Source of the DNA: Cryphonectria parasitica EP155
Taxonomy: Eukaryota > Ascomycota > Sordariomycetes > Diaporthales > Cryphonectriaceae
Reading direction: 5' to 3'
DNA length: 64,000 bases
NCBI RefSeq assembly: GCF_011745365.1
Contig: NW_024468911.1
Span: 4,706,759-4,770,758 of the forward strand
Shown: positions 24,222-36,955 of the stretch, in pieces
Layout of the letters: each line of letters begins with the position of its first letter
How positions within the stretch are numbered: the first letter of the stretch is position 1
The notes under the pieces: model-generated
Told to the model about the DNA's origin: nothing
Databases searched by the model: none
What the model saw: only the letters and a program-made list of their open reading frames with translations
Translations under genes and position numbers: made by a program

Positions 24222-26675
24222 CTTGACGACCGTAACGAGCACAACGCTCTGAGCCCAACCAGGAGCAAGCGTTATGTGCTGGCACAAACGGGCAGAGAGA
24301 TAGGGAAGAGCAGAGGGTGCAACCCTTAGTGATGCCTGGAGCAGATCATGAAGACACGGGGAAAAACAAAATCGTTTAGAGCAGCCAGGTACAGAAAATG
24401 AAGCGGCGGCACATGCAACGGGAGGGCATGTCTCTGGAAAAATCCCACGCCCAACAATGAATCAGGAGAGATGTATGTAATACGCCGGGCAGTTGGTCGG
24501 CTGCCGTTCCAAAAGTGTGGCTTCGCTGTTCGGCTGCTTGCAGGAGACCCCAGGGAGGGGGGCGTTCACTGAGATATGCTGTCGTAGCCCTTCGAGCCTG
24601 TCTAGCAAGGAAACGTTCGTGCTTCTTCTTCTTCTTCTTTTAAGGTCTGAAGCCCCCAAAACTTTAAGAGCCAAGGCAATTGGGATGGAATGGGATTGGA
24701 TGGTGACCACGGTGAATAGCGAAAGTTTGCTGGTGAGTTGGCGTGGAGGTGCAAGTCACCTCACCGACAATCCTTGTGTGTGGATGTGTGAGGAAATTCA
24801 GACAAAAAGGTTGTCAAGAGCGCACTGCACCACGGCCTCTGTCCAGAGAGAAAGTGAAGGCGATATTTTTTTTAATTTTTTTTTTTGCCCCTGCCGGGTG
24901 GGCGCTGTCTCAGAAGCAAAATGCCGAGGATGCGAACGAAGGAGAAAAATGAAGGAAAAAATAATGAAAAAGAAAAAAAAAAAGTGATATTGCGGCGGTT
25001 GGATGTCTCAGACTTTTTGGTCAGTTTTGCGTATGGAATAAATAAACTTCAAAAACCTACAAGCACCCAACTAAGGTGAAGTGATAAATTAAGTTAGAAC
25101 AAAGTATGTCGTGGGCGTCTAAACAATTTCAACAGACATCTGAATCATCACATGATCTTTCTCTCTTTTTCTCCTCTTTTTTTCTTTCTTTTTCCGTTGC
25201 TCTCTATTCTGTCGTTACCTGGGGGCGTTTTAAGCCGTTACTAGTAAGTGAGAAAAAGGAAGAAAGCCCGAAGTGAGTGGGAAAAACAAGAACAGCAACG
25301 CAGGGAACAAAATCGGTCGTACTGGGGCTGCTCCGACCCGAGCCCCCGAAAGGGGGTCTGACCAAACCCCAGCAGAAGATAAAACTTGGAAGGAGGGAAT
25401 AGAGAGAGAGAGAGAGAGTAGTAGTAAAAAGAGTCTCGGGGCGGCGGCGGCTACGAGTGTCTCGAAGGATTCTCGTGGTACAGAATCGAGACGGCCTTGG
25501 TTGTAGTGGATGGGTGTGAGCTGCACCTCGGTGGGGTGGGCCCCCCCCGCCCAACCTCGTGTTGCCCAAAAACCGGGCGGCACACCAACACAGCAGCAAG
25601 CAGCAGCAGCAAATCAAGGGCTATACTGTTAGCTGCAAAGAAGCGCCCCCTGCTGCAACTTTTGTCGCCCTGGGATTACTCACTGGCGCTGGTCACTGCA
25701 GATCTGATCCCACTTTTTGAGAGGTATCTTTAACTCCAGAGAATAAAAGAAAGAAAAAAAAATAAAAAATAGGATCGCCCAACACTGAACTCAGTTTGGA
25801 ACACAGCGTTCCACAGCCAGCGTGGGCGCGCGCGGCAGTGATGATTATGGGGGTGGTCAGCACCAAAGAGAGATCCAGAGCCGATTACCCGATGTGATTA
25901 CTTTCAACCTCGAGGGAATGTCAATCGTCACTTCTGAGATGCGGTGCAGCCAAGGAAGGGGGCACAAGGCTCACTCCTGAGTTGATCTTTTTTGAGCATG
26001 ATGAGAAATAAGAGGAAATTGACTCAAGTCATGGTTGTACAAAGACACATTCCCACCGCCTACGAAAATAAGTTTCGGGTTCAACAAATAGTCAAGTCTT
26101 GTTCAACATTCCCCCAGTGGAAGCACGGAAGTAGAAACAAGATGTCGACCAAGAGAACCAAAAAAAAAAAAAAGAGGCACACAAGAAGATCGGACGAAAA
26201 TCGCAACTGTCGTATTGCCCTCCCCTTCCTCCCACGTGTACATTTCTGTGCCAGCCAGGACTCTTTAAATCCCTCCCGATCCGTTCCACGACGACAAGTT
26301 AGAGCCCAGCACGTCGCCGATGCTTTGATCCCGTGTTACCACAGCTTAGTCTCTCTTCAATGAGCGAGACTTGGAGAAGGTACCAATGCCCGTCAACAAG
26401 GGGACTGCTTTCCACACAAGGGCTCTGGTATTAGTAGGAGGGGGAAGGGGGGGGGGGGAGAAAGCAACGTAACCCCAATGCACAACCTAGGCACACATGG
26501 GAGAAACCGTCCACATGGGTAGTAGTGCTAAGCCTTATGCATCACCATGCAAGCCAAGCCATGTCTGGGCGCTGCTGGTTCTTCTAGTTTTCTGCAGGAC
26601 GGGAAGAATGGACCGCAGCGTGGCAGTCAGGGATTGCTGTGTGTATCTTGGCGTACGTCCGTGTGCGTGTGTGTC

Positions 26676-26708
<33 letters not shown>

Positions 26709-27851
26709 TCGCGATGCGGAGGCTGACTAGGCACGCTGGCAGTCATGAATTAAGTCATCTTGGAAGGTGTAATACCTTCGCGATGACTGATATCCTCCTG
26801 CTGGGGGTCATCCGTCCTCACGAAGCCATATCTCACGAAAAACACTGACCTTTGGCCGGCAATGCTGATCGGCTTGGGGCAGCTGGCTAGGCTGGCCAGC
26901 GGTGACCAGGGAGGATCACGACATGTAGGCGTAACTCCGCAGATATTGGTTCAGGTCACACAGCCTATACATCTCTGCACTCTGATGCTGTCCCGATCTG
27001 TGAAGGATGCGAGAGGCGGCTAAGAAGGCCCATGTTGACTGGAGTCAAATATGCAGAGAACATTGAACGGAAATGAGTGTCAAAGGATTGGTTCAGATTC
27101 TTGCACTACCTCTCTACCTGCCTCGGTCATCCCCACGGGAGTTGAGCGTCAGGGACCTGACGCCACACCCCGAAGCAACACCGGCAGTGGAATTCCAAAA
27201 TCAGTCGTCGAGAAGAAATGTCAAAACCATACCGCTGTGCCATGCTTTCACACAGTGCCAGTGGCGTGAAGAGAACGGGGTCCTAACTATCTCCCATCGA
27301 TGTTCCCCATACAAGACCTCAGAGTCTTGTCCGGACTCAGTCTCTCACCCCTTTCTTGCCACCAAGTGCCAGCGTTCAAAGGAGTTCAGCGTACTGCATG
27401 TGACGTCTGTGCGGACTGCACAACGGAAACCTGCATGCACTGGACGATCTCGGCATGACTAAACCTGGAGCGAGGATGCTTGCGAGCCTTGGGTGCATGT
27501 TCTGTCCAGAGCGTGCTCTGCGATTGGACTGAACAGTATCCTCCGTCCGATTCTTGACGCCGTCGTACTTACTCCGTTAGGGCAGAGCCGCACGCACGGC
27601 TTGGTGGTTTATGCTGTTCCGATGGCGGCTTGGGAACGCGGTTGACGCAATGACGGGCATCGCGCAGCTGAAAAAGGAAGCTGAACACAGAGGTGCTAGC
27701 CAGAGGTTTTCTCAATCATTACGGCGGATCGACCAAATTGTGGTCACTCTCATATCAAGTCCTATAGTAGATGCCGTAGCCCTTGTATGTTAGCCAAACG
27801 TTCTCGTCCATGTGCGGCTGTCGGGAAACAACAGCCCGAGAGAAAAAAATT
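24222..27851. other. Large gene-poor intergenic region
   Basis: About 3.6 kb between the chitin synthase 5' end and the UPF2 3' end. It holds homopolymer runs, a GA tract near 25401-25418 and a GT tract at about 26661-26696. Short open frames lack recognisable domains, plausible splice partners or sensible composition. Part of it is presumably the chitin synthase promoter and 5' UTR. Confidence 0.5.
26661..26696. repeat. (GT)n microsatellite
   Basis: Imperfect GT/GC-GT dinucleotide tract followed directly by a short GA tract, in intergenic DNA. Confidence 0.85.
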
Positions 27852-30800
27852 TCATCGCGATTGATAGCCTGGGTTTTGTCGAGGGCGACGGAGGAATCGT
27901 GCATGTGGACGCGACATGACAAGGTCGCTCATGTTTCCTTGTGAGTTGGTATCCACACTCAGATAATCCTGTCTTCGCTCTGGTCCTGACAGTCGTTTTG
28001 GCAACCGTCGACCCTCAACACTGCCAGGAATATCGCCGGACTTGTTTGCATGTGATGAAGTCTCGTACCACTCAAAGTCTTCAAACTGAAGTTTTCTCCC
28101 ACGTTGAGCCTGGCCTTTGTTGGGCTTTTCGAGCCGGTGATTGTGATGGTGTGATATGGGCTTGCTCTCGTGATCTACGTAATGATAGTTGATTAGATCT
28201 TGTAGTGCATCGATATTGCCCAAGTGTAGAACGCTCACCGTCTGGCTCATCATTTTCGCGTAGATCCAGGTTCAGAACAAGGTTTTTGATCCTCTGCTGC
28301 TCCTCACGCTCCGCCTGTTGCTGGTTTCTCATAGCAACCGCAAATTGGGAGTCGGTCGGGAGTTCGAGCGTCCGAGTCTGCAGTTCGTTAGATATCTTTT
28401 CCATACAACCAAGAGATCAAAAATTAGATACTCACCTGCTGCTTGTTGCCCTTCTTGGTAAGCACTGAGAAAGCCATCTTGGGAGTCGGGGCCTCGACAC
28501 TGCCATCAGCTTGATCGGCTGTTGCGACGGGCTCACGTGGTCTCGATCGAACGGGCAGCGCGACATCGAATACGGTACGGCGCTCGAGTTTCCGGGACTC
28601 CAGGCTTTCGGACATCATCTTGGCGTACTCCCGCTCAAACTCGGCGTCCAGCTCTGGGTCGAACTCTTCTTCTTGCCGAGTGACAATAATAGCCTCGTCA
28701 TCTGATTCCCCTGATGAGGATTGCCGCTCATCGTCCTCGCCGTCATCATCGGCGCCTTCTCCATCGTCAGATGCACCGCTATCATCAGCATCACCATCGG
28801 CGTCGGCATCCGCCAATTCGTCCTCGGTCGAGGGCCCGCTTGGCTCATCGTCTTGATCTTCAGCCTCCGGCTCGTCCAGGCCGGCAGCTTTTCTGTCCTG
28901 AGCGAGCACCAGTTGGAATGCCTTGCTGGCCTCCTCAAGGTTAGACGCGAGTTTCCACTGAGGCCTAGTACCTGTATAGACATCGTGGACAAGGAACTCA
29001 ATGTCCATCGGCAAAGGATTCTTGGTGAAGATGTAGTACTGGTCATAATGTTAGCTACGACGAGTCCGCTCAGTATCGTACTGAATGCGGCACTGACCTG
29101 GAAGAACGAAAGAAAGTAGTCGAGCTTCTTGCCTGCAGCCCCCTTGTTGAAATAAACACCAGAGGCCTCGAGAATGAAGTAGATGAGGCGGATACGGAAG
29201 AAATCGTCAGGCAGGTCAAAGGGGTTCAGACGCCCTGGAGCTGGCGGGCCCCCATGGCCGAACGTCATGATCTTGTACATGACATCAAAGATAACAGCAT
29301 GCTCCACGAGTCGGTAGTTGTAGATCTCGGCCAGGTACTTGACCTCCGCAATGCGACGTTGGTTGTTCTTGAAATCGTTTTGCTCTAGACCAACGCATAT
29401 CGACTCGATGACATTGTCAATCACCCGGACGACGAATTCTGTTCGATATCTGTAGAGGTGCGCCAACAAGGACGCGAGCAGGTGGATCGTGCTGTACTTG
29501 ACCTTCCCGGGCTTGGAGAATGCTTTCTCGAGAACCTGTCGAACCTAGAGGCTGTTTGTTAACACAATACCTTTGCGAGTGGTCGGTTCATACGTACCTC
29601 TGCCTCTTCCCAGTGCATCCTACGAATCTGCCTCGCGATCTTATCAAGAGTACGTTTAGATAGGTCAACGTAGAGTAGCTTCCTCACAAACAGCTCCAGA
29701 GGCGTCCGTTCCTTCTGCTGAATGGCAGGCCTCTCAGGTGGGTCGACATAGTAGATGGCGTTCTCAATAAGCATCCGCTCGGCCGGTCCGATATGTTGCA
29801 CAGATTTCTTCCGCTGGAGAGTATCCATAAACGAGCTCATCCGCGGGGCGGTCTCAGGGTTGCGAAGGAGATAGCGGCCACAATTTTCCAGTAGGTCGCA
29901 GATGATCTGGATGTTCATCTTGGAGAAGTCATCCAGACAAACCTTGAGACAGTGGAACACGGTGTAATCAGGGACGTTTCCAAACTTTGTCAACTCAGCA
30001 AGATAGCGAATGTTTGCGATCCGGACCTGAGCGAGGAACTCTTTGCTCTTGCGAGCCTGGAGGCTGCGGAACTCTGCATCCAAGTACTCGATGACGCCTT
30101 TCGGAATATCGGGCATATATTGCCCAAGAGTAGCAATCAGCCTAGCCCAGGATGGCAGCAGATCGCCGCGATTCTTGGGCACGTCCGTGAGAGCTTTGAT
30201 CAGGCGGTTTCGGGACGCTTTGGAGTTGAGGAAGCAGAAGTCTATGGCGGTCTGGTCGATGATCTCCTTGTGAGTGAGTTCTGGGAGACGCAAGATGATG
30301 GCATCGACCTGGGCACCGATGGTCTTGTTTGCAATCGCAGTCGACTGGTCGTCCAAGGAAGTATCGACAGGCTTCGAGACCTCGCCGTTCTCTGCAGGCT
30401 CAGTCTTTTTGCCGACCGGCTCATCATTGTCCACTTTCTTTTTCTTGCCGTCCTCCAGGAGGATTCCCGGTACTTTGCCCTTCAGGTCGGCTAGATTTTC
30501 GTAGAAACGGCGTTCCTCTTCGTCCTGCCAGATACCAGCCCCATCGCCCTGTCCTCGCAGGTATTCGCCTGCCTTGACAATACCAATCGATCCGTTGGTC
30601 GTTGCGTTCGAGCCATCGCCGTCCTTGAGCTCCGGCATATCAAGTCCCAAAGCGTCGGCCAGAATCTGCGCGTTGGCGACCAGCCGCTCTTGGGCCTTGC
30701 ACTGCTTCTCGAAATTTGCCTGGCGGTCTTCGAATACCTCTCCGGACTTGACATACGCCTCCGCATTCCGACGAGACTGGCTGAAGATGGCTTTTTGATC

Positions 30801-31889
30801 GCGAACAAGATGCGCCTTGACGTCCTCAAAGTAACGCTTCAGGATGTTTCTGAAGCGCTCCTGTATTTCGGAGGCAATCAGAGAGGGGTCATCGGTGGGC
30901 GCATCGCCTTCCTCTTGCTCTGCAGAGCCTTCAGCAGACTTGCCCGCGCCCTCGTCGTCTATGGCACGTCGGCCCTCGGTACCAGCGGCCCTTCCAACCC
31001 CCAAGATGTCCCAGCTAAAGGTCTTGACAAATGTGACAAGCAGGGGGAGGTTGGCATGGTCGCGATCGTGACCCAACAGATCCTTCAAGACCTCCAATGG
31101 GAAGGGCTCGGCACCGCCACCCTTGCTGCTACGGGTCTTGAGCTCCGGGGCCTTGGTAGAGGCTGCTTTGACGGTATCATCAGGGATCACATCTTCGAGA
31201 GTCCGAAGGGCACCGACCAGCCACAACTCGGTAATGACGCGCAGAAGGGCCTTCTGCCGGATGGGCCGCTGTTTCTCCTCCTTCTCACGAACATCGGGCG
31301 GCAGGCTTTTGAGATAGCTCTTGTCCAGAGTGGCAATGCCCCGGCCCAGCTGCCAGCCAAGCTGCATGGTGAACTCCTCCGGGCCGAAGCGCTGGTGCAG
31401 AGCACTGACGATCTCCACTCCGGCCTCGACATCTCCTCCGGTGGCCTTGAGCTTGGTGAGACCCTCGTAACAAGCGGAAATGATCTCGGACAAGTATCTG
31501 TGCAGGCTAAGGGTTCGGATCTCCTGGATGAAGGTGGGCAGAGTCGCGGCGGTGACGGCTGTGCGCAGTCGCTTGATAAATGCAGTGTGCTTGGCCAATT
31601 TCGAGTCGAGAGACTTGCTGACTTGGAAAAGATCTACGCCATGCCAGCCCCCCAAAAGATATCAGCGACCAGTGCAGCAGCACGCCAGAAACGGATGATG
31701 GCGAGGTACTCACCAGTCTCGCCGGCCCATGCGCGCTCGTTCAAAGAGCGCAATTCACCTGTTGTTCCGCCCAATGGTTAGCTCACGTTGTATTCTTTTT
31801 TTCTTTCTTTTCTTTCGCGTCGACCTCCCAGTCCTGCTTTCCTTTCTCGCTGGGTTTCGGGGCTCCTCACGTTTTCTAGCGCGATCCAT
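27852..31889 (-). CDS. NMD2: UPF2/NMD2, nonsense-mediated mRNA decay factor
   Basis: Seven exons on the minus strand, 31889..31871, 31758..31714, 31633..29598, 29544..29098, 29038..28436, 28377..28239 and 28174..27852, give 1203 aa. Introns run from 53 to 112 bp, with GT-AG ends and CTAAC-like branches in several. The product begins MDRARKRELRSLNERAW. It has three MIF4G-type helical domains at roughly 23-250, 445-635 and 665-860. An acidic Asp/Glu/Ser-rich stretch at about 890-950 follows. The C-terminal region (KLQFEDFEWYETSS and after) corresponds to the UPF1-binding part. UPF2 bridges UPF3 on mRNA to the helicase UPF1 and triggers decay of transcripts with early stops. Two very short first coding exons (19 and 45 bp) precede the main exon. 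All junctions were checked for frame. Confidence 0.93.
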
Positions 31890-33687
31890 GGTTGATGGAC
31901 CGCGGTGCGGTATTTGTAGTGGGTGTAAAAAGATCTTTGCGAAGGGCTACATTCGTAAGATGAAATCGTGGGCCAGTCTAACTAAGGGTTAGACAGCCCA
32001 GAGCATTGGAAGCGACAGTCGGCGTCAACTTCGGTAGGCATTGGGGAGACCAAGGCGACCAAGAGAGCCTTGTCACAAAGGCACCCTCAGGCTGACTGGA
32101 ATTGCGGTTGTTTCTTCGAGGCTTTGATTCGCAGGGAGGATGGAGGGGATGGGGTGTCGGTGTTTGGGAGGAGGGAAAAGAAGTTGGACGGTTGCCGCAG
32201 TTCGGTGCACAACTGACTGCCGGCGCGGAAGAGGTCGTTGCCAGTGTGGCTTGCTGATGGGAACCCAAGAGATTGGAGTCGAAGGAGAAATATTCAACCA
32301 AGTCGGGAGTCAGGATTGAGAACCTGTCGTTGTCGGCAGCAGGATGCACGTGGAGAGAAACCTTGCAGGTGATGACGGGTGCTCGCGCGCACTCTTTCCC
32401 CAGGACAGGCGCTATTGGAGAATCTTCAAAGTGCTGAAGCAGCAGGCGGCATTGGGGTCCGGTGCAGGGAGTCTTGGTTGGTTGGATTGCTGCTGTTGGA
32501 GGCGACCTAGCTCCTCTTGTAGTGGGGGTAAGCTTGGTAGCTACAGCTACCTTGGTACATGCAGCCATGCCCTATAGTATTGTGAAGTAATGACTGGCTT
32601 GACTGACACACTGACTGATCTTGACTGCTTTGTCCCAGCTTCACAAAGGCAGATTCGTCACAACCCAAGTCTTCATTAGCTGCAGATTTTCAGCGTGAAC
32701 AAACCCCCCAATCTCCGTTGCCTTCAGAATCAGTAATTACTTATTGTGTTCTTCTCAATGGTGACAGCTGCAGCTGTACGCTTCCGTTCTTTATCCGCGT
32801 GCTTTTCCTCTTCTTTTTCGGTGTTGATTTGCTAGAAAGGAAGTACCCTGACTTTGATAGAGCGAATTCAATCCTCGTACATACATATGGGACATCGAAT
32901 CTTAGACTGACTACCTCGTCTGCGTGCCCTGATACTGAATGAAATTCTTCTCTCTGTCTGTCCTGATCAGCGGTAGGGGGGGGGGGGGGCTTTTCTATAT
33001 CGGTAGCATCTAGCCAAGAGGCAACTGCGTGTGACAATGATGAAAAGGAAGACACAAAGAATCAAAGGCTTGAATTTGCACAGTACGTAATAGGAGGCCT
33101 GATCGAATGCATCGTTGCACTTCAGTACTTCTCATCTTACAAGATGTGTCCCGTCATTCATTCCTGTTCGCCAATCTTCCATGCCGAGAAGAGAAAAGTA
33201 AGAAAAAACTAAGGAAAAAATCAAAAAGAAGTTCAAGATCAGGGAACAACCAGAAGCCACAACCTTGCTGCCATTAATTTTGTCCGAAGCGCCCGTCGAC
33301 AGACATGGATATGCCAAAATAAGGGAAGACCACAGGGTGTCATCAGCAGGAGATGTGGCCAACAAGTAAAAAAAGAAGAAAGAAAGAAAAAAGAGAAAGG
33401 AACAGGTAAATCATCCCTTGCCGTCATGTTGCAGCCGAACTGAGGATGCCAGATCAGAACACCAAGAAAGCCCCAGTCTTGTCTGACGGTCTAGATGGAA
33501 ATCGCCCCCGCTATGCAGAATGTGAACGTCGTAAAGCTGTCGTGAACTTGAAAGTCGTAAAGGCCATTTGTAGTAGAATGCTATGCATGAATTGAAAGTC
33601 ATGATTCCCGCTCCTCCAAGTCGCGGCATGTCATCGTTCAGCACCACCGACTGTCCTGTGAAAAGCTCACCTCGCCCGGACTCCACG
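31890..33687. other. Intergenic region, UPF2 promoter
   Basis: About 1.8 kb with no supported gene. It contains a poly-G run near 32976-32989 and A/T-rich stretches. The left part is the UPF2 promoter or 5' UTR and the right end is the 3' flank of the next minus-strand gene. Confidence 0.55.
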
Positions 33688-34621
33688 TCAATAGTAGGGG
33701 CCTAGGTGGCTATAGTAGGGGTTTGCAGGCGGCACCCGTCCATAAGAGCGCCTCCGCTCCGGCTCCATGGGTCCTGGCGTCCGGCGATCGGCCCTGGACG
33801 GTGCGAAGCTGGGCGGTGTCCTCCTGCCGGGCAGTCCTCTTTCCATGTGGCCAGACGCTATCGTCGGAACGCCGTCGCCGCCCAGCCTACGTTTCGGCAT
33901 CGGCTGTCGGCTGCCACCGAGCGCGGAGAGTGGAGGGTCACGAACACCAGGCTCGTCGTCGGCAGGAAGAGTGAATTCGACTGTAGGGCACCAGTTAGTT
34001 CAGCACGAAACCCCCCCAAGGGAAAATAACAAGGCAGATCGCTAAACGGACCCAGACTGTAGAAATACTGTAAGACCTCAGGGTACCGCTGGACAGAGGT
34101 CTGCCAGTCCTCGTCAATGCCGAGCTTCAACGCCTGCTGAGCGGCGTTGAGCTCTTCCGGGTGCGGCGGTGCGTGGTAGTAAGTTGCAGCATGATGGGTG
34201 ATGCGGTCGATGTGGGCGGTATGGGCTTCCTTGCGCCTGTCGGTCAGCAGGCGGAAGTATTCGAGAATATAGTCTTGTGCGTGAGCCCTGACCCAACTCC
34301 TGCAAGAAGCATTCACGTCAGCTCGTCCCGTGATGATGAGGACCTCGTAGATGCCACTGCATCATGCCAGATGGAGGAAGAGAGGTCGCATCGCCGAAGC
34401 TCAGATAAGAGGTAAAACGAAGAGCAGCCTTACCGGATTTCGTTATAGATGTTCTGCATCATCCGTGCTTCGGCTTGACGAATGGCTGTCTCGAGGCCTT
34501 TTGCCTCGCAGTCACACGCCATTGTTGCAGGAGCGTGGCATATTGCACAGTCAGGGTCCATCTTGACCGAAACCTTCTTCGTCACGAGCAGTTGGTGGTG
34601 GTAATCCCTGATAGGAAACAT
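33688..34621 (-). CDS. Conserved fungal hypothetical protein with Cys-rich N-terminus
   Basis: Three exons on the minus strand, 34621..34434, 34299..34052 and 33980..33688, give 242 aa. The third exon acceptor CTACAG follows a good AACTAAC branch. The second intron's donor is GTCCGT, a weaker GT site, but it is the one that keeps frame. The N-terminus carries CAICHAPATMACDCEAKG, a four-Cys motif that could bind zinc. A helical, Tyr/Ala/Glu-rich middle follows (WVRAHAQDYILEYFRLL, ATYYHAPPHPEEL). The C-terminus is Pro/Arg-rich with PPANPYYSHLGPYY. I believe the central part is conserved in filamentous ascomycetes, but I know of no function. The ATG at 34621 sits four codons before a possible acceptor (TATCAG). 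The true start may therefore lie in an upstream exon, with the first residues wrong. Confidence 0.7.
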
Positions 34622-35539
34622 GGTTCAGCAGGCGGTATCCGCAGAAGGAAAGCAAAGAGAATGGATGAGAAGAGAGAACGAGAAAAGGACAGCAAGAGCG
34701 AAGGCGAGAGTAAGAACAAGATGATAAGGACAAGGCCGAAAGGAATAGATTCATGAGACTGCTCTGAAGTCGGACAAACAAAATCAATTTGCAATTGTAC
34801 AGAGATAATTAAAGGTAGACACAACTAAGACAACAACTCCAGCAAACTTATTCCTCTCCTCATTACATCTCAAAAAGGAGGGCATGAAGAAGAAGAAGGC
34901 GGCCAAACGGTGTAGTGACCGGGGCTGCTGGATATGAAGGGGCCTCAGAGAAGAGGGCGAGATGGAGGAGGATGGATTCAGGGACGCAGATGGGGAGGGA
35001 GAGATAGCAGATGACATTGGAGAGACGGATGGGGAGGGATATGTGGTTGACCACTTGGCGGGCCGTCAGGAGACAGAAGGGCGGCGCGGTAAGAAGGGTA
35101 AGGAGAGTGGAAATCGAATCGATCTCCAAAGTCAATGCAAGCTGCGGGAGGTGCAGCAACATCGACCTAAAGATGCAGACACTGGATGATGGGAGACAGA
35201 CTACCACCCTCCATGCTTTGGTGGCGGCGTGGGTTGTAGTCAATTGACGTGTTTATCCCACGACATGATCCGTGCTTGTGAAGGGGGGGAAAGGGCCCAA
35301 CTGGTGGTATTGGTATGTGGATCGTGAGGTGAGTGGTCGGAACGCATTGGGGAGTCTGCAAGACGACAGGTGATGCCTCCACCTCGAAAGAGGGCCTTGC
35401 AGAAGAGAATTCCCCCGGCCCTGCTTCGCATGCAGATCTCGCTGAAGAACCGAAACAGCTGAGGACTTTTTGAAATACAAGAAAATACGTACAGACGCGA
35501 GGCAATTGAGTTTATCGCGGTTGTGGAGGCTGTGCTGTT

Positions 35540-35564
35540 GTGCTGCTGCTGCTGCTGCTGCTGC
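35540..35564. repeat. (CTG)n microsatellite
   Basis: About eight CTG units in intergenic DNA. Confidence 0.9.
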
Positions 35565-36124
35565 GACGAAGGGCAGAAACCAGGTAGCAGCAGTGAGGGA
35601 TGTGTGATGAGGTGGACGACCGGGAGTTGTGTGAGAAGTCTAGAGGAGGTTTTAATTCTTGCCCTCTGGGGCGCTCGGGCTCTGGACTACCCACATTAGC
35701 CTTGGGGAAACTTGTGTCGTGGCTCGAATGCGGATGAGATGTGTCGCGACCTTATGCAGCATCCAGGTTCCATGCTGCATATAACCAATAGAAAGAGGAT
35801 CTCCTTCTTGGATCTTTGGGCACCGAGCGGGTCCAACGGTCTTCAGAGGAGACTGGCCACCGAGGGCGTTGCTTCTGCGACTTCTCCCAGTCCCGCCTGC
35901 ATCACGGGGGCATGAATATCACCCTATCTTTTCCGCGCCCGGTTGACAAGACAGCCTGAGCCTGCATGGCAATTTTTTATCAGAGAGGCACGTACTCAAA
36001 CAAACCAGGAGTATTCGGCGTGCTTAAAGTCCTCTTGTCCATCCCGATGTGGCCGGTCCTGGGCAAACGACGAGCCGACCCTGAGGTTTAGACCCTTGAC
36101 GGGCGAGAACAGAGATTAAGTTTC

Positions 36125-36150
36125 TGTGTGTGTGTGTGTGTGTGTGTGTG
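36125..36150. repeat. (GT)n microsatellite
   Basis: About 13 GT units in intergenic DNA. Confidence 0.9.
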
Positions 36151-36955
36151 AGAATGAACTGCTCGGCAATACCCGATACGAACAAAAAGCCAAACCATCA
36201 ATTCTTCCAGAGAACATGATCCTTTGGCGGCATTCTCATTTTCTTGTTAGGTGCTCGATACACTCTCGCTGAGACACTGCCCTGTTGGACAACAGCAGCA
36301 CACCGCCAGATTCCGGCCGGGGCAAGGCTCCCAGGTAGATTGGTTTAGTGTGAGACAAACTATTAAGCTGACGGTGGGATAGCCTGTGTGGCCCGCAGCA
36401 GCTTGTGTTTCCCCAGATACATGGGAGAGGGGGGGAGAAGAGGGAGACCATGTTTGGATGGCGAGATGGGCTTATGTGGAGCGAGCGGCAAAGAGCCGCA
36501 TGATGAGATGCAGAAAAGTCCGTGGCTGGTGAGAAGTGAAACACGCCCTAATCAGGAGCATCAAGCGAGGCGTCTTTGCTTTGAATGAGAAATATTGAGA
36601 CCCTAAGAAACGCATTGGCTGGAGAGCGCATCTTGGAAATTAATCCAGTGTTCAAATGCGTTGAGGAAGCTTTATTCAGGCACTGTATTGAGGTATCTTA
36701 AGAGGGAAGGAGTCGACAGGGGAAGGAAACCCCGACAAGGATGGTGGACAGAGGCGAGGAGGGGACGATCCTCTCCCGTTCTCACACCCCTCGGGAGTGG
36801 GCGTATGTGGTTCTCTTATCTTATCGTAACGCCCAAATTTCTCCCCATACCTCATAGTTAAGAGTATCCAGCAACTCGATCAGCTAAACCACGACGACGT
36901 GCATGCATTTCAAGCAGCCAATCGCACTGCTAAAGGCCCATCATCTCAAGTGGAG

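Larger units (their letters stand above)
34622..36955. other. Divergent intergenic region with microsatellites
   Basis: About 2.3 kb between a leftward and a rightward gene, so probably both promoters. It holds a CTG run at about 35540-35564 and a GT run at about 36125-36150. I see no convincing gene. A 5' exon of the leftward gene could be hidden here. Confidence 0.55.

Noticed and set aside
27051..27462. Overlapping plus frames as a gene
   Set aside because: Composition is not protein-like, with no domains and no plausible start context.
36899..36955. Upstream extension of MTG2
   Set aside because: Opens with GTG. The ATG at 36956 starts a plausible mitochondrial presequence, so the extension is taken as 5' UTR.
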